A stretch of DNA of 64,000 bases from Desulfomonile sp963700305 (GCA_963700305.1 CAVOXB010000022.1:179549-243548); one strand, 5' to 3'. Counted from the first letter of the stretch, positions 47,911 through 57,592 are shown. Numbers and translations are program-made. The notes: generated by a model from the sequence alone, not told the origin.

Positions 47911-48205
47911 TCTATAAGGCACCCAGAACGCGAAATACGCGACTCTAATTTTCTGGCATGCTAAGTATTCGAAAATGTGGAAATCGCGTCTACGTGGTTC
48001 TGGTTGTGCGAGAATGCATGTGTGTTCAAATAGTTGTCGATCTCTTTCGGTTCACCATCGGTAGACGCATCGGTAAATGGAAGCGTTTCGGATCGATGGA
48101 AAAACTGAACATTGTCTCGGTTACGGGAAGATCAACGCTGAGAGCGGAGTGAGGCACATGCGGTGCTAACTCTGTAAGAAAGCCACCCCAAGCACCCTAT
48201 CGCTT
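47911..48205. repeat. Diverged ~300-bp repeat, copy B
   Basis: Shares CGCGTCTACG, GTTCTGGTTG(C/T)GCGAGAA, CTTTCGGTTCACC(A/G)TCGG, TTTCGGATCG and GTTACGGGAAGA blocks with 61863-62165 and, more weakly, 57593-57800. Copies A and B keep a similar reading frame (VRECMCVQIVVDLFRFTIGR versus ARERMCNQTLVVFFRFTVGS), so it may derive from a small gene. No known element is recognised. Confidence 0.7.
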
Positions 48206-48688
48206 CCAATTGAACCCGCTATCATTTGATCAGGTCTGGGGCCAGAGATCCGCTAATTCCCGTGCACTGTAGGTGGCTGTTCAATACCGCAACGTTTCGG
48301 TTTTGATCGAACCTCGCGAGGCTTCTTCGGATCATCGAAAGCAGGATACTCCAGTCATACCCAAAAAGGCGTAAAACCGTGTCCCGTGCACCTGTGGAAA
48401 TTTTCGATTTCGGGGCGCTCAACATGAAGTGGCCGTACGTACGGACAGTACACAGCCGGCACCAACACTTTCAATTCCTTTGCCTGACCCCGAATCCGTA
48501 CACTGTGCCCCTCTGGAAGCATGGTGCAAGGCTGGCGTTTTTAGCCTCTCAGAAAGCGTTGGAGTTAGCCTGCCAGGCAAATCACACTGACCATGAATTC
48601 CTCTCGGGTTCTTTTTTTCAAAAGCGTCACGTGAAGCTTTTGATGCTGCCTTGCTGACAAGGACATCCCTGCAACTGAATCTCTTCTG
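48206..48688. other. Gene-free stretch
   Basis: No convincing gene on either strand, lying between a repeat copy and a polymerase scrap. Confidence 0.4.
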
Positions 48689-48813
48689 TCATTCGATGTC
48701 CAATTCCAGAGGAACCCTGAGTTTGGCCGCTGTAGTCATCATTTTCCTAACCAGGTGCCTGACCTGTACAGCTTCTTCGTGTGGCACTTCCACCCATAGG
48801 GCATCCACGGGCG
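48689..48813 (-). pseudogene. C-terminal scrap of a third family A DNA polymerase
   Basis: Reads DALWVEVPHEEAVQVRHLVR, then KMMTTAAKLRVPLELDIE-stop, closely matching the end of the polymerase at 62734 (SMWVECPEKEAEQVRLVVRR, MMTTAAKLEVPLEVEI). Only the part after motif C survives; a DUF2284 gene abuts it on the 5' side. Confidence 0.8.
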
Positions 48814-48826
48814 CTTTCCGGTAGCC

Positions 48827-49414
48827 TTAATCGACCATCATCAAACAGGACCTATTGCCCGGATCGGTCTTTTCGCGAAGGGTCTGAATAGAAAAACCGT
48901 TATTGCGAGCCGTTTGATACACGTCAATTCCACAACCTTCCATGGAGGGTCTGGCTTTCCAGGGAGAAGCGCAAGGTTTCCCCTCGACAGCCCCGCATTT
49001 TTTGCATTGCCGACAAGGTCCGGCCAGGAAAAGAAAAGCCCGATAGTATTGGTCCTTGAACAACTCGCCTTCCAATTCGACCAGCGTGTCCAAATATTTC
49101 TGGTAGTCCTTTTCTTTTCCCTCCATGCGCGGAATTTCGACGTTAAACAGAATCGCTCTCTGATAACAATCCAGAATCGCCCTGGTCTGATCCGAAGTGG
49201 GAGTGTGAGGTGGACAGCAATGTCCCCTACCATAGCCCGGACAGCCAAACTGGCATTTGAATCGGACCCATGGGGCAGTGACTACGCTGCTGGGATGGAT
49301 CTGTTTGGCATGGGTCGCCCCGGCTTCAATGGCCAGCGAGCAATATTTCTCCAGATCGCTATCGACCGAGAGAATTCTACCTTCTTTGGAAGAATTCAGT
49401 GATGAAGTCTGCAT
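48827..49414 (-). CDS. DUF2284 predicted metal-binding protein
   Basis: A 195-residue Cys-rich protein: CQFGCPGYGRGHCCPPHTPT and CRQCKKCGAVEGKPCASP are the family hallmarks, with the final MEGCGIDVYQTARNNGF. The family has about ten conserved Cys, is presumed to bind a metal or Fe-S cluster, and has no proven activity. It is complete and intact, next to a VOC-family gene in the same direction. Confidence 0.9.
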   Translation of the reverse strand: MQTSSLNSSKEGRILSVDSDLEKYCSLAIEAGATHAKQIHPSSVVTAPWVRFKCQFGCPGYGRGHCCPPHTPTSDQTRAILDCYQRAILFNVEIPRMEGKEKDYQKYLDTLVELEGELFKDQYYRAFLFLAGPCRQCKKCGAVEGKPCASPWKARPSMEGCGIDVYQTARNNGFSIQTLREKTDPGNRSCLMMVD

Positions 49415-49429
49415 ATGATTTTCTTCCTT

Positions 49430-49867
49430 TCATGAACCGAGGAGTGATTTATCCTGAACACCGCAAGCCTCGTGATATTTCGTCTCAATGAGGTTACCTT
49501 CAGGGTCCCGAAAATAGACCGAGGTTCCTGTACCGTGGGCTCCCCAACGCGGAACAGGCCCCTCTTCTATCGGAATGGAGTTGGCCTGCAGTCGCACCAG
49601 GAGATCCTCCCAGGCTTTCTTGTTCACGGCAATGCAGAAGTGGTTTAGGTTCGCGTGGCTGGTTCCGGCGCGAATGCTTTTCCCCCATAGTTTTTTGGGA
49701 AACAGATCGATAATCGTATCCGCATTCAGTCGAACGGAGGGGAATGGCACTTTGCCTGCCCGGTATTGCTCAAGCCGTTCCGTTGGGAACATAAGTACGT
49801 TGGAATAGAAAGCGATCATCTTTTCGTCATCCTCGACGTTCAAGACTATGTGGTCCATCAAGCATTG
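49430..49867 (-). CDS. Glyoxalase/VOC-superfamily protein
   Basis: About 145 residues from MQCLMDHIVLNVEDDEKMIA, the usual start of a VOC domain (His in the first strand), ending with TSVYFRDPEGNLIETKYHEA, where the Glu would be the second metal ligand. Members include glyoxalase I, dioxygenases and fosfomycin-resistance enzymes. GAGGG precedes the ATG. It is 16 bases upstream of the DUF2284 gene and probably co-transcribed with it. Confidence 0.88.
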   Translation of the reverse strand, partial: QCLMDHIVLNVEDDEKMIAFYSNVLMFPTERLEQYRAGKVPFPSVRLNADTIIDLFPKKLWGKSIRAGTSHANLNHFCIAVNKKAWEDLLVRLQANSIPIEEGPVPRWGAHGTGTSVYFRDPEGNLIETKYHEACGVQDKSLLGS

Positions 49868-49931
49868 CATCCTGGCCCCCTCCCTGAGAAAAACAGTTCC
49901 TGGTTTGCGGAATTGTTCCGACACCGTCTTT

Positions 49932-51583
49932 TCATTGAAATTCTACCTCCAGGGGCAGAAAAGGATAGTCCACTGCCTCTGTCATGGATTTTATCAGTAA
50001 TCTTTTCGCTTCTCCTACTTCTTCCACGGGTGCTTCCACCCAAATACAATCATGGAGAATCATCACGATACGGCTCTTCATATCTTTTTTTTCGGAATCT
50101 CCCACACAGGCTCACCACGGCCAAAGTGAGTACGTCTGCTTCCGCCTGTTGGAGTATCGTGGCTCTCGCTTCCCGTTGTTGTTTGGGGCCAAACTCATTA
50201 TCAAAGAATCTCCTACGGCCAGAGAGACTTTCAATGAATCGCTTTTTCGGATTGTTCTCATCCTTTAAGTCTTGGATTATTTTGTCGAGGCATTCCTTGG
50301 CCGCCGAATATCGAGACCAGAATGCGTGTACATATTTTGCAGCAGTAGAAATATCGCTCCCCAATTTCTTGGCAAGGCTCCACGGGGTCATCTGGAAGAG
50401 AATGCCGAAATTCACTTCCTTAGCTCTGTCCCTTTTCTCTTTATCCGTAGCCCCCTGTATGCCGCACATTTCCGCTGTAAGCCAATGGACGTCTTTTCCT
50501 TCCTGAAAAGCTTTGACCAGCTCGGGATCACCTGAGAAATTTGCCAGAAGACGCATCTGCATCTGTTTGTAGTCCGCCTTCAGGAGTACACATCCCTCCG
50601 CTGGAACCATAAGAGGTCTACAGGTTTCTTTATTCACATTCTGTACAGCGGGATTGGAGGCGTGTATAAGACCTGTTTTGGAAATCACATTCCATTCTGG
50701 ATAAACTCGCTCCGCCCACGCGGCCAATTTCAAAAATCCCAAGTCCGTAGCAAAATCTCGCCATTCCAATATCTGAGCAGCCAGAGGATATTTCAGGGCC
50801 AAGTTTTTCAAGTCATTTTGAGTAGCTTTCTTGTTCGGAAAATAAACTGGTATTTCTCGCTCCTGCAGTAATTCATAAACCTGATCATCTTTCCACAGGT
50901 CTATTGCACGACCACGAGTAATGCTTTTCTCAAGATTATTCCTCTGGTTTTGCGTGTCAGAATAGGCCGCAGCTGCAGCTTCTCCATCAACGCCAACACC
51001 GATATGGCTCATCTCCAACAGGATACGGACCAGAGGGACTTCAACATAGAAGTACATGAACTTGAGGTCAGCCCCGGCATCTATCCATTAATTCCAGAAG
51101 CTCATAAGCCAAGTCATAGATCAAATGGGCATCGTAGGCTAGAATCGCTCTGATTGAATCAGGGTAGGGATTATCTGCCAGAGCTTTGTGCCACACAGGA
51201 TATTCTTCAGAGAGATACTCATGTACCAGATGACTCAGGGAATATTCTGACTTATCCTTACCTGAGTTGAGCAAGTAAGCCAGTATTTCGGTATCGAGGA
51301 TCAGTCCGGCATTGGTATCGTAGTCAGGAAGTTCTAACGTCTTCCATATACGTTGAATACCATGCGTGGCCGTTCTAAATGTCTGAGGATAATACAGAAA
51401 TTCTTTGATACTCTGAAATTCAGTTATGGATGTATCTATACAAGCATATTCGAATATTCTGCTGTACAAGCCTATTATTACTCTTTGGTTGTCTATAAAG
51501 GGAGCAGTTATAGCTATAGGAGTATCTAGCTGGTTGAAATCTATGGTATTCTGTAACTCTGATAAAGAAGTAAAGATCTTCAT
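49932..51583 (-). pseudogene. Short family A DNA polymerase (copy 1), two frameshifts
   Basis: The N-terminal ~165 residues resemble a 3'-5' exonuclease fold (LDTEILAYLLNSGKDKSEYS LSHLVHEYL), but the first catalytic acidic motif is not evident. The polymerase domain has motif A KADYKQMQMRLLANFSGD, motif B RAKEVNFGILFQMTPWSLAK and motif C HDCIWVEAP. Motif C is out of frame: an A8 run at 50085-50092 needs one base fewer. A second shift at ~51080 separates exonuclease and polymerase parts. In motif A the steric-gate Glu of PolI (DYSQIELR) is Gln. It is downstream of a winged-helix and a primase-like gene, forming a replication module. Confidence 0.85.
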
Positions 51584-51736
51584 AACAAATATTTGTAACC
51601 TTTAGTTAATAGTCATAGTCTAATGAAGACTTGTTAAGGTTAATATTACTTTTGGAAAAAGGAGGGCCCCAGGGGGGATAGGGGAACATTATATAGGTGG
51701 TACCGATCTGGCCAAGCCCCTATGATTATTGCATTA

Positions 51737-52081
51737 TCAAGATTTCGTGTTTCGTTGGAAATTCCCCTTGTAGTTCACCGTCCAAAGCCCTTCCCGAATG
51801 GTCAACAGCCCCAGTTTTTGCAGTTCCTCCCTGTATATTCCCGCAGTCTTCCGCGAGATACCCAGCTGGCGGGCCATTTCAGCATCAGTTAGCTCCATGC
51901 TCCATTTGTTTTCCCGGGCGTGTTCCTCCTGAACTATTAAGAGCCACCCGTAAAGCCGAATAGCCAGCCCATTTATCTGGGCAAGAATATTATTTTCGAT
52001 GAGTTGCGGCCAGAAGAACGCAAAATAATTGGAGAAGATTCTGCCATGGTCCAACTCTACGATCATGCTCGTGCGGATCAA
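51737..52081 (-). CDS. Winged-helix/HTH protein of a replication module
   Basis: A 114-residue protein. A helix-turn-helix is visible in LTDAEMARQLGISRKTAGIY with the following REELQKLGLLTIREGLW wing, as in replication initiators and DnaD-like proteins. The ATG overlaps the stop of the upstream primase-like gene (ATGA), and the polymerase follows 150 bases later. Replication control or initiation at the element's origin is inferred. Confidence 0.65.
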   Translation of the reverse strand: MIRTSMIVELDHGRIFSNYFAFFWPQLIENNILAQINGLAIRLYGWLLIVQEEHARENKWSMELTDAEMARQLGISRKTAGIYREELQKLGLLTIREGLWTVNYKGNFQRNTKS

Positions 52082-52782
52082 ATCGGTGCTTCCTCGATGA
52101 GCTGGGGCACATGCTGATGCCGTTTCCCAGCATAACGAAGGATCAGGTCATAGAACTTCATGTTTGGGCACCGCATAGCGAATAATCTTTTCTCGTTCCC
52201 GAACGTCGCTGGATCGAACCTGTCAATCGAGCCAAGCTCTTCAGAGACTATTCGTATAGCTTGGTTTATCGAACGGAATCCATGGAAGATCTGAATAAGG
52301 CTGAAAATGTCCGCTGGGCTGATGCGGTCAGGATTGCGGATGTTCAGTTTGCAGCGATTCCTCAGGCATTCCGCCGAGTGGCAATCAAAGCCCACCTCAT
52401 CACGGGAAGTAATGAACATTTCCAGTACGTCGGCATACCACCCCAGCGGGTCTCCATTATGATGCAATCTCTCTTTTGCCTTCGGTTCGTATCGTGAAAG
52501 CTTATCCTGCAATTCGGGAGCTTGGCAATCAAACCTCAGTGCAGGACCGGCAAGTATCCCATACCGCTTTTTCAGCAAACGTTTGGTCAGATCAAAAAAG
52601 CGCCAGTGTTTGATTGTCTGAGGATGCCATCTGGATTGATCATCCGGCTCTTGCAATGGGCCATCCCATATCCGAGGCACGGGTTGCTCTGCGGGGACGA
52701 ACACATTGAAGGTCTTCCCGTATTCATGCCAGATTTCCATCATGCGTGTGCGCTGGGCGTTTATGTCTTCTTCGTCACTCAT
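52078..52782 (-). CDS. Possible zinc-binding primase-like protein
   Basis: A 234-residue protein from MSDEEDINAQRTRMMEIWHE. A Cys/His cluster, GFDCHSAECLRNRCKLNIRN followed by DIFSLIQIF, recalls the CHC2 primase zinc-finger pattern in which a metal site is followed by a short helix. The rest is unassigned, so primase is a hypothesis supported by the downstream wHTH and polymerase genes. It is preceded by the Fur-box-like repeat region at 52807-52992. Confidence 0.4.
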   Translation of the reverse strand: MSDEEDINAQRTRMMEIWHEYGKTFNVFVPAEQPVPRIWDGPLQEPDDQSRWHPQTIKHWRFFDLTKRLLKKRYGILAGPALRFDCQAPELQDKLSRYEPKAKERLHHNGDPLGWYADVLEMFITSRDEVGFDCHSAECLRNRCKLNIRNPDRISPADIFSLIQIFHGFRSINQAIRIVSEELGSIDRFDPATFGNEKRLFAMRCPNMKFYDLILRYAGKRHQHVPQLIEEAPI

Positions 52783-52806
52783 CGGGTAACTCTCGGTCAG
52801 GTGGTC

Positions 52807-52992
52807 CCGGCATTTTACCACACCACCTGGCTTACCCGTGAGATTCGTTCTCAAACGCACTGAGATAGATTCTGAGCTACGTTCTCGCTTGAGGCAGGTT
52901 AAGACATGGTCGTTTTTCTAACATTTGGATCGACGGAGCTAATTCATGGCTTTTGGAGCCTACAATCTCTTTGTGAAAGAAGGGCCACAGGA
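52807..52992. repeat. Duplicated ~185-bp upstream region, copy 1
   Basis: Aligned over its length with 53982-54166 (about 70 percent by eye): CCCGG.CATTTTACCACACC, TGAGATTCGTTCTCAAACGC, GGTCGTTTTTCTAACATTTG. Copy 1 lies directly upstream of the primase-like gene and copy 2 directly upstream of the cyclase gene, in the same orientation. Confidence 0.75.
52839..52853. promoter_or_regulatory. Fur-box-like palindrome, copy 1
   Basis: TGAGATTCGTTCTCA, read on the coding strand as TGAGAACGAATCTCA. It fits the 7-1-7 pattern of Fur sites (TGATAATNATTATCA) with several mismatches. It lies 57-71 bases upstream of the ATG at 52782. Confidence 0.4.
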
Positions 52993-53108
52993 AAATGTCA
53001 TTTTGAGTTTAACTCTCCCGACGCGGGGGGAAAGTTAATTCCGGGAAACACCTGCGCTGATTCTCTTACCCAAAACGCCTAGACAGTGCAGGATCCAAGA
53101 CGAAGAGT

Positions 53109-53933
53109 TCAGGGTAGAATGGCGAACACCCTTGCCGGAAATCCGGACCCTTTCTTTGGTTTTGGGAAGGCCACTACCACCATCGCACCGTACTCGGGCA
53201 CTTTGTCCAAGTTGGTCAGAAGCTCGATCTGATACTTGTCCTGGGAGAGAATATACGTTTCAAGGGAATAGTCTCCGTTGCTTGCAGCGCTACCCGGGTC
53301 CGTGTCTGTGGTCTCATGCCCTGAGGAGGTAGTCTTACGCTCTTCGTAAAGGTACCTGAGGACCTCTTTGCTCCAGCCCGGATAATGGGCAACCCCCTTC
53401 TCGTCTTCATTACGCATCGCCTTTGCATTCGGCCATTTCTTTGACCAGTCGGTTCTCATAGCTACGAATGAGTCTGCTGGTATCGGGCCATACTTGGATT
53501 CCCAAGCCTTGATATCATCCATGGAAATCTGGTAATCGGGATTTGCGCCTGCCTCGGTGCTCACGTCGACTACCACTAGGCGGAGCAGCATTTCCTTGAC
53601 AGAGATATCGTCGAGGAATCGCTTCCCCTTCACAAAATGTGCGGGTGGGTCCACATGGGTTCCCCACTGGCCTGGAATCTTGTATTGGTGAGCTAGAAAT
53701 CCATGGCCCTTCTTTCCTATGCCTTCGTCATAGTAATAAGTGGTTACCCTCGTCTCTCCATCGAAGCCCGGCCAATGGGGGATTCCGGGGTAAAAGGAGT
53801 GGGTGAGATCGACAAATTCCTTTGATCGCAACTGGTCTAACACTGGCCACAAAGTGGGCGGAGTTTGTGCGCCCGCGTTGAACGCCATACTCAGAATGAT
53901 AGCCCATGAGAAAACAGTGAATCGGCCCTTCAT
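53109..53933 (-). CDS. Secreted cyclase-family metal-dependent hydrolase
   Basis: A 274-residue protein of the cyclase/kynurenine-formamidase-like family. ATG at 53933 with GGGAGGTG upstream; signal peptide MKGRFTVFSWAIILSMAFNA. The metal motif is GTHVDPPAHF, with the His/Asp ligands of this family, and the fold continues to VVVDVS and a C-terminal VVVAFPKPKKGSGFPARVFA. Cytoplasmic members open N-formyl or lactam rings, while exported forms are poorly known. Its promoter region is a copy of that of the replication module. Confidence 0.87.
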   Translation of the reverse strand: MKGRFTVFSWAIILSMAFNAGAQTPPTLWPVLDQLRSKEFVDLTHSFYPGIPHWPGFDGETRVTTYYYDEGIGKKGHGFLAHQYKIPGQWGTHVDPPAHFVKGKRFLDDISVKEMLLRLVVVDVSTEAGANPDYQISMDDIKAWESKYGPIPADSFVAMRTDWSKKWPNAKAMRNEDEKGVAHYPGWSKEVLRYLYEERKTTSSGHETTDTDPGSAASNGDYSLETYILSQDKYQIELLTNLDKVPEYGAMVVVAFPKPKKGSGFPARVFAILP

Positions 53934-53981
53934 CGCTTCGCACCTCCCTTCAATCTGCAAGTCCCTGACATTCTTGAGGCC

Positions 53982-54166
53982 CGGGGCATCTTACCACACC
54001 ATGCCTTGTCTGTGAGAATCGTTCTCAAACTCACTCAGATGGATTCTGATCAACGTTCTCCATTGGGGCAGGCTTGAGTATGGTCTTTTTTTCAACATTT
54101 GGGAGGGGATGGACTGACATTGGCTTATAGAGCCAATAATGCCGTTGTGAAAGGTGAACCGCAGGA
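53982..54166. repeat. Duplicated ~185-bp upstream region, copy 2
   Basis: Partner of 52807-52992. Shared blocks: CATCTTACCACACCATGCC, TGAGAATCGTTCTCAAACTC, GGTCTTTTTTTCAACATTTG and TTGTGAAAGGTGAACC. Confidence 0.75.
54013..54027. promoter_or_regulatory. Fur-box-like palindrome, copy 2
   Basis: TGAGAATCGTTCTCA, on the coding strand TGAGAACGATTCTCA. It is a perfect 7-1-7 inverted repeat resembling the TGAGAATNATTCTCA variant of Fur boxes. It lies 80-94 bases upstream of the cyclase ATG. Confidence 0.5.
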
Positions 54167-54584
54167 CGGCACTCCGCCAAGCCAGTGTCTCGCAGTGTTT
54201 CCATGAAACAGCACAATCTGGCTTGACTGCGCTGGACACATGTGGTTGCTATCCACAGCGGGCGGATATCTGATAACTGCTTTCAAACGAGGAACGACTC
54301 ATGAAGACCGTATACTTGGCATCCCCTCTGGGCTTTTCTTCAGAATGGAAAGGCTACATACAATAGGATTATCCTGCCCAAATCGTTCATAAGAGGCGTC
54401 AGAATGTTTGCAGAATTAGCGAAAGGGATTCCGATTTTTACTTTTCAACCCCACGTACGCAAATGCCGGAAGAGCCTTTTTCCCACCACCTTCACACCTG
54501 TTTAGGGACTTAAAGGGATCAAAAGGGACTGATTGGTTTCAAAATGACTCGAAATGGTTGAGCTTCTCGGACAGGTATTTGATT
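54167..54584. other. Gene-free stretch
   Basis: No gene is seen. It carries the remainder of the region between the cyclase promoter and the downstream end of the hypothetical gene at 54585. Confidence 0.4.
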
Positions 54585-55133
54585 CTACTTGTTTCGATCT
54601 ATTTTTACGACGTTTTCGGAGAAGGTTTTCACTGAGGCCTTGATGAGATATGCCGTTCGGGCTTTGGATTCTTCAAGAAATTTGAGCCGTGGATCATCAT
54701 CCCCTATGAGGAGCGTGCCTGAAACAACCCCTCGTCTATGCATTAGTTCAGAGCCTTGACTATCTTTAAAGAAAATATATTCGGAAAGTGGAATATTGTC
54801 ATCGAAGCGGTCTCCAACTCGGCAGAATTCGATCACTGCTTCAGTCCGGGAAGGGGAAAGGCGACCAGCGTAATCTGTCAATTTGTCATGGTTCATGGAA
54901 AAAACATTTCCAGCCCGAACCATGAAACGGAAAACGATTCCCGATTGCCGAGGCTCCAGCACCATGTCATTTTCAAGCGCATGTTCAATGTCCTCGGAAA
55001 CCTCCGCCACCCTCACGCTGTCAGGGCCGTCTCCGGTTATTATGAAGACGAGAGGGCCGAACAGGTCCATATTGGAGGCGGGCACAGTCCGCCAGATGGT
55101 TCCTGGATGTGGTCCCTCCGATACACCCTTCAT
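54585..55133 (-). CDS. Hypothetical protein
   Basis: About 182 residues from MKGVSEGPHPGTIWRTVPAS. Mostly polar and soluble with no membrane segment. FGPLVFIITGDGPDSVRVAE and the C-terminal ARTAYLIKASVKTFSENVVK suggest an alpha/beta protein, but I recognise no family. AAAGGAATG lies upstream. It is intact in an area where many genes are not. Confidence 0.55.
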   Translation of the reverse strand: MKGVSEGPHPGTIWRTVPASNMDLFGPLVFIITGDGPDSVRVAEVSEDIEHALENDMVLEPRQSGIVFRFMVRAGNVFSMNHDKLTDYAGRLSPSRTEAVIEFCRVGDRFDDNIPLSEYIFFKDSQGSELMHRRGVVSGTLLIGDDDPRLKFLEESKARTAYLIKASVKTFSENVVKIDRNK

Positions 55134-55226
55134 TTGAGAGACATTCCTTTGGCGTTCCAAGTGAAAGAGAAACGCACTCCAGCTCTCTGAGCTTTCGAGC
55201 GTGCATCTTTAACTACTGTAAAATAT

Positions 55227-55864
55227 CCACGTGCGGAGCACGTGGCTTTGTTTTGGGCCCCCATAGGGGGCCTGAGAGACTTGCCCCCGGAGGGGGCAAG
55301 CGGAGTTGTTCCCAACTTGATTACTTGAACATGAGAGGTAACTGTTCTTCACGACGCTCTTTGACTTCTTGGTATTTAACGTATTTGCGGATCATCTCCG
55401 CATCCAGCCCTACCGTGTCAACACAATAACCCTTCGCCCAGAAATGGTTGCCCCAGTAGGGTTTTGCTTTCAAATAAGGGAACTGTTTGAATAGTCGAAT
55501 TGCTGTCCGTCCTTTGACTGTGCCCAAAAGATCAGATATCGAGACCTTGGGAGGCACCATACAGATCAAATGAACGTGGTCCGGTCGAACATTTAATTCC
55601 ACAACATCGCAGCCCAACCGGCCGCAGAAGACATGGATGCAATTATGAACTTCCTGACCGACCACTCCTTTCAGCACACGGAAACGGGTACTTCGGCACC
55701 CAAACTACGTGATATTGGCAATGCCATATCGCATGTGATAGCTTACGAAACCTGCTCATCTGCTTCTCCTCCTCGATGTTGCGGGAACAACTCGAATTCA
55801 GGATTAGCAGCTGAGCACTCAACGGCAAAGCCTTTGAACTCTGACCACGTGCGCAGCACGTGGG
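55227..55864 (-). mobile_element. Second type of IS200-like element
   Basis: Approximate borders are defined by hairpins near each end: CCACGTGCGGAGCACGTGG at 55227-55245 and CCACGTGCGCAGCACGTGG at 55846-55864. It encodes a frameshifted tnpA. Its sequence differs from the 635-bp family. Confidence 0.75.
55321..55759 (-). pseudogene. tnpA: IS200-like Y1 transposase, one frameshift
   Basis: ATG at 55759 with GAGGAGG upstream (MSRFRKLSHAIWHCQYHVVW). The HUH motif is in VRPDHVHLICMVPP and the catalytic Tyr in EMIRKYVKYQE. One extra C near 55686 breaks the frame; without it KYRFRVLKGVVGQEV follows, as in the family. Length is normal (~145 residues). Confidence 0.85.
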
Positions 55865-56262
55865 TTTCTAAGCCGAACTAAAATAATACGGACTACCTCG
55901 ATCTTTTTGATATGGCAGCTTCACTTCTCCTTTCAAAAGAGGACACCTCTCTCTATCCACAAGAGTGAGGTCACGGCGTGTCCTTGAACCTTTCCCAGTC
56001 TGCTCGCATTTCGCCCTCTCAAAGGGCAAACTCGGTTCTACAGCATTTTGTTGATCCAGTTTGCAACGTCAGCCGCTAACTGCCACTCAGGCATGACTCG
56101 GCGACAAGACCTCCTGTTGGTTTCAGGAAATTCTCACGGTAGAGGCCACTTTTCGACGGGGGGTCAGGCCGAGAGCTTTTGACGGGGAAGTCTACGGGAA
56201 ATCCAGATCATTGCAAGGAGAAAACTCTCAAAGTCATTCAATGAACAAGATTCATCGCCAGA
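55865..56262. other. Gene-free stretch
   Basis: No supported gene or clear repeat. Confidence 0.4.
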
Positions 56263-56496
56263 TCACTCCGATTCCTCTTGAAAGTTGAAGGACTTCTTTT
56301 CACAGTCCTCAAGGCACTTTTCATACCCGATCCTCTTGGCTGAGTCGAAGGGAAGCATAACGTGACCTGCAAAGTCCCTTTGGACGCTATAACGAAAGGC
56401 GCAGTCCGAGTGACATTGGTAATCATCAAAGAAAGCATCTGCATGCAAATGGGTCCCGACCACAATTCCAATCATCGAAACTAAGACGAGCCACAC
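56263..56496 (-). CDS. Small secreted Cys-rich protein
   Basis: A 77-residue frame with GTG start and AAAGGAG upstream. Signal peptide at residues 1-20 (MWLVLVSMIGIVVGTHLHAD). Four Cys (CHSDC and CLEDC) could form two disulfides or a metal site. Function unknown. Confidence 0.6.
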   Translation of the reverse strand: MWLVLVSMIGIVVGTHLHADAFFDDYQCHSDCAFRYSVQRDFAGHVMLPFDSAKRIGYEKCLEDCEKKSFNFQEESE

Positions 56497-56760
56497 GGCA
56501 AGCTCCTTTGGAAAAAATTGTCCATCTAGAGTTCCACACGACCGAACGCAGGCAAAGCAGTCGTCACCTTGCTGAGGAAGCTACATGTTTCCCATATGTT
56601 AAGGTACCCCACCATCCGCCCTGCCGTCAACAACAAATCTGGCGACTCTAACCCGAACACGCCGCAGTGGTGTCGACAAAAAAAGAAACTCGGACGAGAT
56701 ATAAACACGCATGATCGTTCCGGCTGCGCCGCTTCATATTCGTAGATCCGCATTCTCCCA

Positions 56761-57232
56761 TCACCCTCCGTCGGCGTCTTTGATCTTGGGAATTCTTAAG
56801 AAAGTCGCTGCGATACAACTAACGAAAATCTGCAATCGGATCAGGTTGAGAATGTGGGTCTTCTCTTCGGCAGAGAAGCACTGATCAAACTCGACTGCAA
56901 TTTCCGCGTCGGGTTCCTCTCCTTCAAGGAGTGTGCACTCTCGGACATATCTCAGGGCGATCCACTCTCTGTGATCAAGAGCCGATTCATCCAGGCGGAC
57001 CAGTCCCTCGAGTTCACTCTCGTGAATCCCGATCCGCCGACCCTCGGCGGAATGAGTACCTGATTCACCTGGGGCAATTGTTGGTATGGGCAACAGTCAG
57101 GAAGATCTTCTCCCTCAGGCGGGGCTTAATCTTGAACACTGTTGTTGCCAGCGAAGCCCCTCCCCTGAAAATCATTGCAAATCTGCGAAAAAAATCACCC
57201 ACTGAAGTGAATTTCTTGGGAGCGTCAGTCAT
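56761..57232 (-). pseudogene. AhpD/carboxymuconolactone decarboxylase-like protein, frameshifted
   Basis: ATG at 57232 (MTDAPKKFTSVGDFFRRFAM) with a GGGGG site upstream. The segment REKIFLTVAHTNNCPR runs to a stop, and the next frame resumes ESGTHSAEGRRIGIHESELE. The break is at the site where the family has its redox Cys-x2-Cys followed by His; two lost bases would restore NCPRCESGTHSAEG. The family includes AhpD-type alkylhydroperoxidases. The remaining C-terminal helices are normal. Confidence 0.7.
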
Positions 57233-57592
57233 GGTCTTATACCCCCGGAGGATACTATCGGGAATTATTCGGCGATCTCCCAAACGCCCTTCGTTTAGGC
57301 CAAAATCCAGATGTCCGATGGATTTCGGTCCCTGAATTGGCTTCGCTGGGCATCCGAAAATGGTCCGGCAAGGCCAAATCCCACATTTGTGAAGGATCAG
57401 CGGCTGCTTTGCATGAATTCGAACATACCAATCCCTTGGTTCCTCGGTCAATGGTAATGGCGAGCGTGTGCCTTCAGCCGAACACGGCCCGATAGTGTCA
57501 GTCAGGCCAACGGGAAGCCCAAAGCTAACTGAAGCATTTGCCTGATGGATGTGAAGGTCGAGGGATTCCTGCGGTGTCTTAAGAAACTCCTT

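Noticed and set aside
49766..50506. 246-codon plus-strand frame
   Set aside because: Antisense to the polymerase and VOC genes; no domain.
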